Shown piece by piece: positions 7,172 to 15,514 of a stretch of 64,000 bases of DNA. The first letter of the stretch is position 1; every line of letters starts with the position of its first letter. A program made the translations under genes and the position numbers. The notes below the pieces were generated by a model. It searched no databases, was not told where the DNA came from, and saw nothing but the letters and a program-made list of their open reading frames with translations. Origin of the DNA: Fodinibius sediminis (GTDB lineage Bacteria > Bacteroidota > Rhodothermia > Balneolales > Balneolaceae); NCBI RefSeq assembly GCF_900182555.1, contig NZ_FXTH01000009.1:1-64000 (forward strand), read 5' to 3'.

Positions 7172-9142
7172 ATGAGTACACCACTGAACGTCACACAAAA
7201 ACTTATTAAAAGCCATCTTGTTGACGGAGAGATGAAACCGGGTGAGGAAATTGGCTTGAAAATCGACCAGACTCTCACCCAGGATGCAACGGGTACCATG
7301 GTGATGCTGGAACTGGAAGCCATGGAGCTGGAGGAAGCCCAGACGGAGCTGTCCTGTCAGTATGTAGATCATAACCTGATACAAACCGACTTTAAAAATC
7401 CCGACGACCACGTCTTTCTGAAATCAGCCGCCGAACATTTTGGCATGTGGTTTAGCCGACCGGGCAACGGAGTGAGTCATCCCATCGAAACTGAGCGGTT
7501 TGCGATTCCGGGCAAAACGCTGGCCGGTTCCGACAGCCATACTCCAGCATCCGGATGTATGGGAATGCTGGCTATTGGAGCTGGTGGACTTGATGTGGCT
7601 TTTGCTATTGCCGGCGAGCCCATGTATATGAAGATGCCGAAAGTACTCGGTGTTGAGCTGAAAGGTGAGCTGCCCGACTGGGTAAGTGCCAAGGATGTGG
7701 TGCTCGAGATGCTGCGCCGCTATGATGTTGACGGGGCCACGGGATATGTGATTGAGTACTTCGGTGAGGGGCTACACAACCTTTCCACAATGGATCGCCA
7801 TGTGATCGCAAATATGGGAACCGAGATGGGAGCGACAAGCACGGTCTTTCCGGCTGATGGAGAAGTACGGCGTTTTATGGAATCTCAGCAGCGTGGCCAT
7901 GATTTTGTTGAACTCAAAGCCGATGAGGGAGCAGAATATGACAAGTATGAAGAACTTGTTTTAAATGATGTTGAACCTCTGATTGCGCTTCCAAGCAGTC
8001 CGGGCAATGTAGTTCCTGTACGCGAAGTAGAGGGACAGGACATCTATCAGTCCTATATTGGCTCTTCTGCCAATCCTGGCTATCGTGATTTCTGGATTGC
8101 CTCTGAAATTGTAAAAGGAAAGACAGTGAATGACAATGTATCGTACGACATAAACCCCACGTCTCGACAGATTATTGAGAATATGGTCAAGAATGATGTG
8201 ATGTTTAACCTTGTGCAGTCAGGGGCCCGTATTCATCAGGCTGGTTGCAATGGCTGTATTGGGATGGGACAGGCGCCGGCATCAGGACAGAACAGCCTTC
8301 GAACCGTTCCGCGCAACTTCCCGGACCGTTCAGGAACACCCGAGGATTCGGTATTCCTGGTAAGCCCTGAAACTGCTGCAGCTTCAGCCCTGACGGGAAA
8401 AATTACCGATCCACGGGATCTCGAGGAGCTGTATAACATGAAGTATCCAAGATTTGAGGAGCCTGAGGCTTTGGTGGTCAATACGGAGATGCTGACTGAG
8501 CCCAAACCCAAAAACAAACGGGGTGAGATCAAGAAAGGACCGAATATTTCCACCATGCCTGATTTTGATGAGCTGCAGGATTTTGAAGTACCGGTACTGC
8601 TTAAGATGGGAGATGATATTTCTACCGATGAGATTCTGCGTGCCGGGGCCGAGGTGCTTCCGTACCGAAGCAATATTCCTGAGATTAGCAAATTTACCCT
8701 TGACGTGGTTGATAAAAACTTCCATGATCGTGCGATGAGGGCCAAGCAGGAACATGGCGGACATGTGGTTGTTGCAGGTGAAAACTATGCACAGGGGTCC
8801 AGTCGGGAACATGCGGCTATTGCTCCGCGTTACCTGGGTATGCGGGCCGTCATTGCCAAAAGCTATGCCCGTATCGGCTGGCAGAACCTCATCAACTTCG
8901 GTATACCGCCGCTGGAGTTTGAGCATGATGCAGATTATGAAGATATCGATCAGGGTGATGTCCTTGAGGTCAATGACATCCGGAGTGCCATAAAGAACGG
9001 GCATGAAGTTGTTATTCATAATAAGACCAAAGGAAAGAAATACACGGTGAAGCATACCTTCAGCGAACGTCAGAAAGAAGCCGTGCTCTACGGAGGCGTG
9101 ATTAACCGGTTTAAGGCAAATAAGCAAAATGGCAGAGGGTAA
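7172..9142 (+). CDS. Aconitate hydratase, Aquifex-type (about 650 residues)
   Basis: Catalyses citrate-isocitrate isomerisation in the TCA cycle using a [4Fe-4S] cluster. The 656-residue single chain has LeuC-like domains 1-3 (GSDSHTPASGCMGM near 119-132; AGCNGCIGMGQAPASG with Cys359 and Cys362) and a LeuD-like swivel domain from about residue 475, with the substrate loop YAQGSSREHAAIAPRYLG. This is the shorter aconitase class, not the 750-900-residue AcnA/AcnB forms. At the position of the usual first cluster ligand (SCTN in most aconitases) it reads SSAN (residues 298-301), possibly a subfamily trait. A strong hairpin-T terminator follows, so it is probably monocistronic. Confidence 0.92.
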   Translation: MSTPLNVTQKLIKSHLVDGEMKPGEEIGLKIDQTLTQDATGTMVMLELEAMELEEAQTELSCQYVDHNLIQTDFKNPDDHVFLKSAAEHFGMWFSRPGNGVSHPIETERFAIPGKTLAGSDSHTPASGCMGMLAIGAGGLDVAFAIAGEPMYMKMPKVLGVELKGELPDWVSAKDVVLEMLRRYDVDGATGYVIEYFGEGLHNLSTMDRHVIANMGTEMGATSTVFPADGEVRRFMESQQRGHDFVELKADEGAEYDKYEELVLNDVEPLIALPSSPGNVVPVREVEGQDIYQSYIGSSANPGYRDFWIASEIVKGKTVNDNVSYDINPTSRQIIENMVKNDVMFNLVQSGARIHQAGCNGCIGMGQAPASGQNSLRTVPRNFPDRSGTPEDSVFLVSPETAAASALTGKITDPRDLEELYNMKYPRFEEPEALVVNTEMLTEPKPKNKRGEIKKGPNISTMPDFDELQDFEVPVLLKMGDDISTDEILRAGAEVLPYRSNIPEISKFTLDVVDKNFHDRAMRAKQEHGGHVVVAGENYAQGSSREHAAIAPRYLGMRAVIAKSYARIGWQNLINFGIPPLEFEHDADYEDIDQGDVLEVNDIRSAIKNGHEVVIHNKTKGKKYTVKHTFSERQKEAVLYGGVINRFKANKQNGRG

Positions 9143-9165
9143 CGCCACCCGATCCTGAAGATCCG

Positions 9166-9208
9166 GGACCCCTTTGGTGCAAATACGCATCAGTTGGGGT
9201 CCTTTTTT
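9166..9208 (+). terminator. Rho-independent terminator of aconitase gene
   Basis: GGACCCC (9166-9172) pairs with GGGGTCC (9196-9202) and is followed directly by six T (9203-9208). It begins 24 bases after the aconitase stop codon. Confidence 0.8.
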
Positions 9209-9496
9209 AATGGGAAGGAGGGTATTCTGTTGGCTGCTGATGCAGGAAGGAAGATCCACATCCACAGGAAGGGCTATTTTTTTGCTCCTGCAGGTACGTT
9301 TTTTAACTGCTCTGTGGCTAAAGGCAAGTTGGAGCCATGGACAAGCGAGAGCCTGGAGCATAGCCTGATTTATTGTATGCGGAAGCTCTGGGGTGATGGG
9401 ACAGTCTGCCTCCAGGCAGAAGTAGGTTTTATCTTATTGGAGAATTATCTAATAAATAAAAGCTGGAACTTGTTTAACCGACCTTGAAGGAAAACG

Positions 9497-10135
9497 TTAC
9501 CTGTTTACCAGGTTATTCCTGATGGCATAACGGGTCATATCAACGTTAGTATCGAGGTTCATTTTATTTTTTATGCGGGAACGGTAGGTATGAACGGTAT
9601 GGGTACTCAGGGAGAGTTCACCTGCAATTTCCGCAACGCTTTTTCCTTCCGCGATCTTGCACAGCACCTCAAATTCACGATCGGAGAGTCCTTCGTGGAG
9701 GGGTTGATCGCTTTGGTCAATCTGGAGGACCATCTGCTCAGCCACTTCATCACTGATATACCGCCTGTTTTCCTGCACAATACGCTTGATGGCCTTGACC
9801 AGCTTGTCAGAAATACTTGACTTGCACAGATACCCCTCAGCTCCAGCCTTGAGCACCCGAATGGCAAACCGCTCTGCGGGATGGATGCTGAGAATAAGAA
9901 TGGATAGGTGAGGGTAGAGATTCTTGATGTCTTTAATCAGATCTATGCCACTTTTTCCCGGCATTGAAATATCAAGAATAAGCAGATCGGGTGGAGGAGT
10001 ACTCTCAAGGATATTAAGCAGTTCTTTGCCGTTGGAAGATTCTCCGATTACTTTGATGCCCAGTTCTTTGTGAAGAACTTTTTTTATCCCTTCCCGCATC
10101 AACGGATGGTCATCGGCGATGACAACATTGATCAT
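9497..10135 (-). CDS. NarL/FixJ-family response regulator
   Basis: DNA-binding response regulator of 212 residues. The receiver domain (1-120) has acidic pocket Asp8/Asp9, phospho-acceptor Asp55 (LLILDISMPG) and the conserved Lys in YLCKSS. The C-terminal LuxR-type helix-turn-helix (about 148-205) reads LSDREFEVLCKIAEGKSVAEIAGELSLSTHTVHTYRSRI. No cognate histidine kinase lies beside it, so its signal and targets are unknown. It stands alone on the minus strand, with an 830-bp upstream region that may hold regulatory sites. Confidence 0.92.
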   Translation of the reverse strand: MINVVIADDHPLMREGIKKVLHKELGIKVIGESSNGKELLNILESTPPPDLLILDISMPGKSGIDLIKDIKNLYPHLSILILSIHPAERFAIRVLKAGAEGYLCKSSISDKLVKAIKRIVQENRRYISDEVAEQMVLQIDQSDQPLHEGLSDREFEVLCKIAEGKSVAEIAGELSLSTHTVHTYRSRIKNKMNLDTNVDMTRYAIRNNLVNR

Positions 10136-10967
10136 GGTAAATGGTTCAATACTTTAAGTACCCTTTTAGAAGTACCCTTGTAGGTTAATGAAGCATGAAG
10201 TCGAGGGTACTCGACTCCTTGTTTTATAATAAAGTATATTAAACTGAAAATGTTCCCATATAACGACTATCTGCCGAAATTAACAGGGACTTATAGGCTG
10301 CATCTTAGGGAAGATATTAAAAATGCTGGTATCTGCCGCCAGCAATGTGCAACAGTTTATCAGTTGCCTATCACTATTCGTTTTAGCCAAAACAGGTTTC
10401 TATCGTATATGGGAAAAAGTAAAATCTGAAAACGGGCGAGTAGCAGGTACCGCAGGCTGTGAAATCTGGACCAGTCCATATCTGCAGGAATGGCTGCAAG
10501 CGTTAATTGCTTCTTGTGATATCCCTGATAATACTGGGAGACTAAAGGACAGCTAATCCCCCAAACGGGGTAGAAATCAATGATATCGTGTTTTCTTGTA
10601 CATTCGTATTCAACCTTAATACCAGGAAACAGAAAGCAGGCAGATCGGCCATCCGGAAAAGGAACAAAAGTATTGATGGCCGGTGCTGAGAAAACTCATT
10701 TTGCATGGTTGTGGCAGATTGGATGACTGTCTTTGTATCATGGAGTAATGACGGGGATATGATAGGTGCGGCCAAAAGACAGGACAAGGGAGGCCGCCGT
10801 CGTGCAGGTTAGGCAGAGTACCCGGCAACCCCCTGGCACATGTTCACCGTGCCAGGAGGATTGCCTCGCCCGTGAAGCAAAAGGGTACTCCCTCTCTCTT
10901 ATAGATCACAAATGTTTGTGTGAAGCGGTTGGTTCAGTGCTCTTCATCCGGGTTAAGTGCATACTTT
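10136..10967. other. Long intergenic region without supportable gene
   Basis: About 830 bases between the response-regulator gene and the DUF1328 gene, both minus strand. Open frames here (10323-10556, 10542-10787, 10766-11095) have no family resemblance and unnatural composition. No tRNA-like fold or strong terminator was seen. It should contain the response-regulator promoter near 10140-10260, an AT-rich stretch. Confidence 0.45.
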
Positions 10968-11132
10968 TCACGGTCTTCGAAAGCCGCCGAAAAAGAGTGA
11001 GACAACAAAGAGCACCAAGAATATATAGAAGAGTATTTGTGCTATATCAGCTGCCCCTTCTGCCACGCCGCCAAAACCAAAGACAGCTGCTATAATTGCG
11101 ATGATTAAAAAAGTAATGGCCCATCTTAACAT
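10968..11132 (-). CDS. DUF1328 (YtjA-like) small membrane protein
   Basis: A 54-residue protein starting [20 protein letters not shown] and ending FFGGFRRP, with two membrane helices separated by [12 protein letters not shown]; this is the DUF1328/YtjA pattern in full. These tiny inner-membrane proteins are widespread and often sit with stress genes; their function is unknown. Start at 11132 is fixed by a strong Shine-Dalgarno sequence (AAGGAGA, GGAG seven bases before ATG). It lies 25 bases downstream of another small membrane protein gene on the same strand, so the two are probably co-transcribed. Confidence 0.9.
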   Translation of the reverse strand: MLRWAITFLIIAIIAAVFGFGGVAEGAADIAQILFYIFLVLFVVSLFFGGFRRP

Positions 11133-11157
11133 AAAGATTCTCCTTTTTTACTTAAGT

Positions 11158-11358
11158 TTAATTTTTGGAAATACGTACGGTCACAAGGCCTGTGATCAAG
11201 ACCACCAGTGAGATTATCATGGGAACCGGATCCCCTTTGGAAACTGCAATATCCAAACCAAATACACCGAATGATTCGGAATTGTTGATATAGGTAATGC
11301 CGGTGTAAACAAGGGCAATAAGTCCTGCTATTGTGATGAAGTATCCGAAGATTTTCAT
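11158..11358 (-). CDS. Small two-helix membrane protein, function unknown
   Basis: A 66-residue protein with an N-terminal helix (about residues 4-22, GYFITIAGLIALVYTGITYI), a short polar loop (NNSESFGVFGLDIAVSKGDPV) and a second helix (about 46-62). It resembles small membrane proteins such as DUF3185-like ones in layout, but I cannot assign a family with confidence. An AGGA lies four bases before the ATG. It is flanked by the CHRD lipoprotein gene upstream (62 bases) and DUF1328 downstream on the same strand, suggesting an envelope-stress operon. Confidence 0.75.
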   Translation of the reverse strand: MKIFGYFITIAGLIALVYTGITYINNSESFGVFGLDIAVSKGDPVPMIISLVVLITGLVTVRISKN

Positions 11359-11420
11359 AAATTCCTGAAACGAATTTCTTGCCGGGTGTAATCTATTGAT
11401 GCAAATATCATAAGGGGCTG

Positions 11421-11999
11421 CTACATATCCATTCCGGAGGTATCCATCTCGGATGAGGTAAGCTGCCCGCGTATTTCGCCCGCCTTGTTTTCTGCCGAAT
11501 GCACATTGATATAAAGGCTGTCCGCTTTGAGTGCCGATATATGATCCATACTCAGGGGATAGGTGTTATCCCATGTGCCAGACATTTTATCATCACCGAG
11601 AGATGGTTCCAGGGATTGTATGGGATCTCCATTTTCCCCTTCAGCTCCCAAATGTATATGCGATCCGGTATACTCAGAGCCCAGGCCCGAAAATTCACCC
11701 TTCAGGTGGATGCTGTCGCCTCGCAGGGTAACTGTTGTGCTGCCCGAGGCTTCTGTATCGACTTCCGGTACTTCATTGGAACCCTCGAGCGAAGCCCGGA
11801 ATGTTTGTTCCTGCTCCTGGGCCATTCTGTAGTCTTGATTTTGGGTTTGAGGCTTCTCACTCATCTGGCTGCTGGTGTCACCGTTGGTATCCATATCAGA
11901 GGCCCTGTCCCTGTCAGCACAACCAGCTAATGCTCCAAGACTTGTGGTAATTACGAAAACTCCAATAATGACGGCTGTAATCGATTGTTGATTATTCAT
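11421..11999 (-). CDS. CHRD-domain lipoprotein
   Basis: Exported lipoprotein of 192 residues. The signal sequence ends in a lipobox LAGC (Cys27), followed by a polar linker rich in Asp, Ser and Gln to about residue 65. The CHRD domain (about 67-182) starts FRASLEGSNEVP and contains GSHIHLGAEGENGDP and YINVHSAENKAGEIRGQL, conserved features of this family. CHRD modules occur in secreted proteins of many bacteria; no reaction is established. AAAGGTG precedes the ATG by five bases. It heads a small minus-strand group with two membrane proteins. Confidence 0.9.
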   Translation of the reverse strand: MNNQQSITAVIIGVFVITTSLGALAGCADRDRASDMDTNGDTSSQMSEKPQTQNQDYRMAQEQEQTFRASLEGSNEVPEVDTEASGSTTVTLRGDSIHLKGEFSGLGSEYTGSHIHLGAEGENGDPIQSLEPSLGDDKMSGTWDNTYPLSMDHISALKADSLYINVHSAENKAGEIRGQLTSSEMDTSGMDM

Positions 12000-12182
12000 G
12001 GCAACACCTTTGCTGGTTATGAATTGTACTTTTTGGTAAGCCTATTTTTAACTTTTCCATGATTCGAGTTCATCATATAACGTTCATAGGGGGCGCGGAA
12101 GAAATCTAAGAACCGTAGCTGGTGTGGAGATCTATTATCCGGACAGAAAGCAAAAACCATGTGGCATATAATCTCGGAATGT

Positions 12183-12542
12183 TTATACCCGTGATGATAG
12201 GGTCTTGCGTTCATATCCATAATAATCATAGACTGAATGTACATACTCATCGGTCAGTGGCCAGTTATCTTTATCAAAGCCGGGTGCATTTTTCAGCGCC
12301 TCTTTATCAATGTCTATTTTTACAAGCTCTTCCTCTTTTTCGCTGAATACCAGCGCTTCCAGGGGAATGGCAAAATAATCGTCGCCCATGCCCATGAATC
12401 CCCCGAACGAGAGGACCACATAGAGTACCTGACCGGTTTCCAGGTCAATCATCAAGTCTTGTATATCTCCAATATTTTCTCCCTGAAGATTTTGTACTTT
12501 GGTTCCCGTAAGGGAAGTGGCTGACAGTGTACGAGGTTTCAT
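12183..12542 (-). CDS. PRC-barrel domain protein
   Basis: A 119-residue cytoplasmic protein with one PRC-barrel (about residues 8-85): SATSLTGTKVQNLQGENIGDIQDLMIDLETGQVLYVVLSFGGFMGMGDDYFAIPLEAL, a near-textbook match. The C-terminal tail (GFDKDNWPLTDEYVHSVYDYYGY) is typical of stand-alone PRC-barrel proteins induced by stress or found with CsbD-like genes. Such barrels usually bind protein or RNA partners; none is known here. It sits 183 bases upstream of the CHRD gene on the same strand. Confidence 0.88.
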   Translation of the reverse strand: MKPRTLSATSLTGTKVQNLQGENIGDIQDLMIDLETGQVLYVVLSFGGFMGMGDDYFAIPLEALVFSEKEEELVKIDIDKEALKNAPGFDKDNWPLTDEYVHSVYDYYGYERKTLSSRV

Positions 12543-12915
12543 AATGATATCGATTGATTAATAGCTATTGTGTAATACTTCTGAAAATTCTTCTCCAAAA
12601 AAAACTCATGAATGACCGGGAAAAATGGAATAGCGATATATGTGATCTTCGTGTAGTCATTTTTATGACCCCTTCATTAATGATTCTATAGGTTAAGCTG
12701 TACCCGGGATATTACTCTTTTTGCCGTGGTCGGGAAGAAGGGAAATGAACGTTGGCCTATGCTAAAATGAGGGTGCTCCCTATCTCCGTCATATCCGCTG
12801 AGAACAGGAAGGCGGTTTACTTAAAACTGCCACAAAAGAAAGGCAAACAAAGCTACAGCATAATATCTGAACCGGACATAGTTTATGATAAATACAATTG
12901 AATAAAGGAGGCCTC
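12543..12915. other. Divergent intergenic region
   Basis: About 370 bases between the minus-strand PRC-barrel gene and the plus-strand HeH-like gene. No gene, tRNA or strong hairpin was seen; it should hold promoters for both directions. Confidence 0.45.
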
Positions 12916-13167
12916 ATGCCGGACCAAAACACGAGTCACATTAAGGACCAGGAGAAATACGAAGAACTCAGAGACCAGGGAATGAGCAAAGAAAAAGCAG
13001 CGCGTATTGCAAATGCAGGCAGGGAAGCATCAGAAAAGGGTGGAAAACACAAAAAATATGAAAAATGGACGAAGGATGAACTGTATGAAAAAGCGCAAGA
13101 AGTGGGTATTGAGGGGCGTTCAAAAATGAACAAGGAAGAGCTGATTCGGGCCCTCAGGGACCACTGA
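12916..13167 (+). CDS. Small SAP/HeH (Rho N-terminal-like) protein
   Basis: An 83-residue protein. The N-terminal half (SHIKDQEKYEELRDQGMSKEKAARIANA) is a charged helical segment seen in small proteins of halophiles; the C-terminal 37 residues (YEKWTKDELYEKAQEVGIEG...MNKEELIRALRDH) form a helix-extended loop-helix like the Rho N-terminal/SAP fold, suggesting nucleic-acid binding. I chose ATG 12916 because AAAGGAGG ends four bases before it; the in-frame ATG at 12898 would put this site inside the gene. The same C-terminal module recurs in the YtxH-like gene at 17036. Confidence 0.85.
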   Translation: MPDQNTSHIKDQEKYEELRDQGMSKEKAARIANAGREASEKGGKHKKYEKWTKDELYEKAQEVGIEGRSKMNKEELIRALRDH

Positions 13168-13559
13168 TACGAACAGCTGGTAAGATCGTAGAATAGGAAT
13201 ATTTCTTATGCGTTCTTTCTGTCATAGATTTCCGTTATTAGCAATACCTGGTCAGGTTTTTGATCAGCCCGTCGTCTGTATTAGATGTTGATGGATATCA
13301 TCCAAATGATAACATGACCCCAACATAAACCTGAACCGTTTTTGGACGTTCCCTTTGTTGCAGCTCTCATTATATGCTAAAAAAACTCCCGGGGTATTAG
13401 AATGTGGTTTGTACATGGTGCCCGGATGTCCTTGCACGGGAAAGTGGAATAAAATAACGTGCGAACTGGATGGGAACAGGGAATTCCCGGGGGAGGTGAG
13501 ATATATGAGGATACCTTGCTGCAGCTTTGGCGAAGGGAACAGGAACCACAGGGGCAAAT
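13168..13559. other. Convergent intergenic region without supportable gene
   Basis: About 390 bases between the HeH-like gene and the EcsC-family gene, which converge. Frames at 13264-13557 and 13355-13681 are unconvincing. No clear hairpin-T terminator was found. Confidence 0.4.
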
Positions 13560-14219
13560 TCAGTTCCCGCTTTCATCCTGCCAGGTCTCAAAATAGGCCT
13601 CTTTATAGGCTTCTTTTATGGCTTTACTTGTTTTTCGGGCAAAAGAGTAATTTAGGGAAGCCCCTGCCAGACCGCCGATAACAGGAACAAGTCGTTTTGC
13701 TCTTTTTGATGAAATGTTTCTTCCGAATATTCTGGCAACTCTTATAATCAGGTTCAGGGTGAAGTTTTCTGAAGCCTTTGCGGATCCCGCCAGGGTGTTG
13801 GCATTTATCAGCTGATGCTTCAGGGTAGCTTGTGTCACTGCATTAATACCGAGAGCCTCAAAATAGATGTTGAGGATCCTATCCCTCTGCAGGGGATTAT
13901 CAGGATGAAAGCCGTTGAGGATTGCAAAGCGTTCGGAAAGCCGGTATAACTGAATAGCTAGGGAGATAGTGTCAATGCCTGCAAAGGTGACTGCAGTAGT
14001 GAACCCGCCTATGCCGGTAGTCAGGCCTCCCACAGCACTCCACCTGGCATGAGACAGGCGGTAATCTTCCATCATTTCCTCGATAATGTCATAGTTCGAT
14101 GCCTGTTTGCGAAAATCTTCTACGGCATGGACGTCCAGGTCGCGCGCCCGAGCTTTGTTGATAATTTCTTCGGACCTTACATGGAGCAGGGAGTTTTTTA
14201 TGGTGTCAATCATAATCAA
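13560..14219 (-). CDS. EcsC family protein
   Basis: A 219-residue member of the EcsC family. The diagnostic stretch is GGLTTGIGGFTTAVTFAGIDTISLAIQLYRLSERFAILNGF (about residues 65-105), with a second hydrophobic Gly/Ala segment near 185-200 (VPVIGGLAGASLNYSFARKTSKAIKEAY). Despite the name from the Bacillus ecs operon, family members have no settled activity; they look membrane-associated. The start may be the second ATG at 14213. It lies on the minus strand, divergent from the DUF421 gene, inside the stress-gene island. Confidence 0.85.
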   Translation of the reverse strand: MIMIDTIKNSLLHVRSEEIINKARARDLDVHAVEDFRKQASNYDIIEEMMEDYRLSHARWSAVGGLTTGIGGFTTAVTFAGIDTISLAIQLYRLSERFAILNGFHPDNPLQRDRILNIYFEALGINAVTQATLKHQLINANTLAGSAKASENFTLNLIIRVARIFGRNISSKRAKRLVPVIGGLAGASLNYSFARKTSKAIKEAYKEAYFETWQDESGN

Positions 14220-14533
14220 TGGGTTATGTGTTAATAAGCGCTGTTAAATAGTGCCCCCGGCATACGGGAGGGAATAGATTTATCCACCTGGTAGTACCTT
14301 TTCTATGAACGCAGGCATAAATAGTTTCAAGAACCTCATGATAACTTGTGAAAAGCAGAAATAGCTACACCGCATGTGTCAAAATTGTTACATATGACCA
14401 GCTTCTTAAGCTTTATATTGCTTTTCTTTTTCAATGTTGATAAGCTGATGACCAACGCCTGTGTTGTAACCATGGAAGGCGTGGTGCATATTTATCGCAT
14501 AACCATACCTGTTAATTGAAGACATAGCTTTTT
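14220..14533. other. Divergent intergenic region EcsC/DUF421
   Basis: About 310 bases carrying promoters for both flanking genes. Apart from AT-rich tracts around 14395-14440 I see nothing specific. Confidence 0.4.
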
Positions 14534-15067
14534 ATGGATTATTCCTGGATTACTACTTCCTGGATGGCAGCATGGATGGTTGTTCTTACGACCGCTGGAA
14601 TTTATGTTGCCCTTATTGTCCTTACACGGATAGCCGGGCTGCGTTCTTTCTCAAAAATGTCCAGTTTCGATTTTGCTATCACCGTTGCTATTGGCTCGGT
14701 TATTGGCAGTACTGTTTTGACTAAAGATCCCCCCTTAAATTTGGCCGTGGTAGCCCTTGCTGCTTTGTATCTCATGCAAATTCTTATTGCCAGTCTGCGC
14801 GGCCGTTCGTCTGTGGTAAGTCGACTGGTGAATAATGAGCCCTTGCTGCTTATGAAGGGAACGGAAGTTCTGGAAGAGAATTTAAAAAAGGCCAAAGTCA
14901 CACATGCCGATCTCCATGCAAAGCTACGCGAGGCCAATGTGACTCAGCTTCACCAGATTAAAGCGGTAGTAATGGAAGCTACCGGGGATGTTTCAGTACT
15001 GCACAACGATGATCCCGATCATGAACTGGATGAGGAATTATTGAAGGAGGTAAGGATAAGACAATGA
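14534..15067 (+). CDS. DUF421 (YetF-like) membrane protein
   Basis: A 177-residue inner-membrane protein. Three helices fill residues 10-90, including LTRIAGLRSFSKMSSFDFAITVAIGSVIGSTVL, the signature of the YetF/YkjA family; the C-terminal cytoplasmic domain includes LLLMKGTEVLEENLKKAKVTHADLHAKLREANV and a short beta strand (IKAVVMEATGDVSVL). Family members are linked to spore or stress physiology in Bacillus, without a known reaction. Start at 14534 has no Shine-Dalgarno sequence. Probably monocistronic. Confidence 0.9.
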   Translation: MDYSWITTSWMAAWMVVLTTAGIYVALIVLTRIAGLRSFSKMSSFDFAITVAIGSVIGSTVLTKDPPLNLAVVALAALYLMQILIASLRGRSSVVSRLVNNEPLLLMKGTEVLEENLKKAKVTHADLHAKLREANVTQLHQIKAVVMEATGDVSVLHNDDPDHELDEELLKEVRIRQ

Positions 15068-15514
15068 TCTGTTGGAATTGTCTAATTCTTGGTTTTTGTA
15101 AACCGGGAACGCCGTAGTCATCTTCGACAGGTCTATTTTAATGTCCGGATCTATTAAAAGGAGGGTTTTTTAAGCCCGAACCTTTTAGTATATAAGACCT
15201 GTAATGACAGAATTTATTTATACTATCTAAAAATGAATGTTGAAGTGGAAAAAAGACAAATACCCGATGAGATCTGCATGCTGTTTTATAAAAAAAGGTG
15301 ATCAGCTTACAAAAAAGCTGAATCCAAATAGGACCCGATGGTGCCTGTGTGACTGCATACGGGACAGGTGAGGACTGGGAGAAAGAGCGTGCTTGCTCCT
15401 GATAGAACAGAGATGCATCAGTCAGCTAAAATGCTGTGGAGCCTGGGATGGCAAACCAACGGGAAGATTTACAGCAAGAAGATTCTATTTGAATTAATTA
15501 AAGACAAGTGATTC
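15068..15514. other. Intergenic region before AI-2E permease
   Basis: About 450 bases. There is an imperfect inverted repeat around 15151-15187 (TTAAAAGGAGGG and AACCTTTTAG arms) and a weak hairpin at 15302-15322 (TCAGCTT/AAGCTGA). A 22-codon frame near 15231 is not credible as a gene. Confidence 0.4.

Noticed and set aside
9194-9487. Plus-strand open frame after aconitase
   Set aside because: It overlaps the aconitase terminator, has no recognisable domain and no start signal.
10766-11095. 109-codon plus-strand open frame
   Set aside because: Antisense to the well-supported DUF1328 gene, with Arg- and Pro-rich composition unlike a real protein.
11499-11930. 143-codon plus-strand frame opposite the CHRD gene
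   Set aside because: Shadow frame of the CHRD lipoprotein; no domain.
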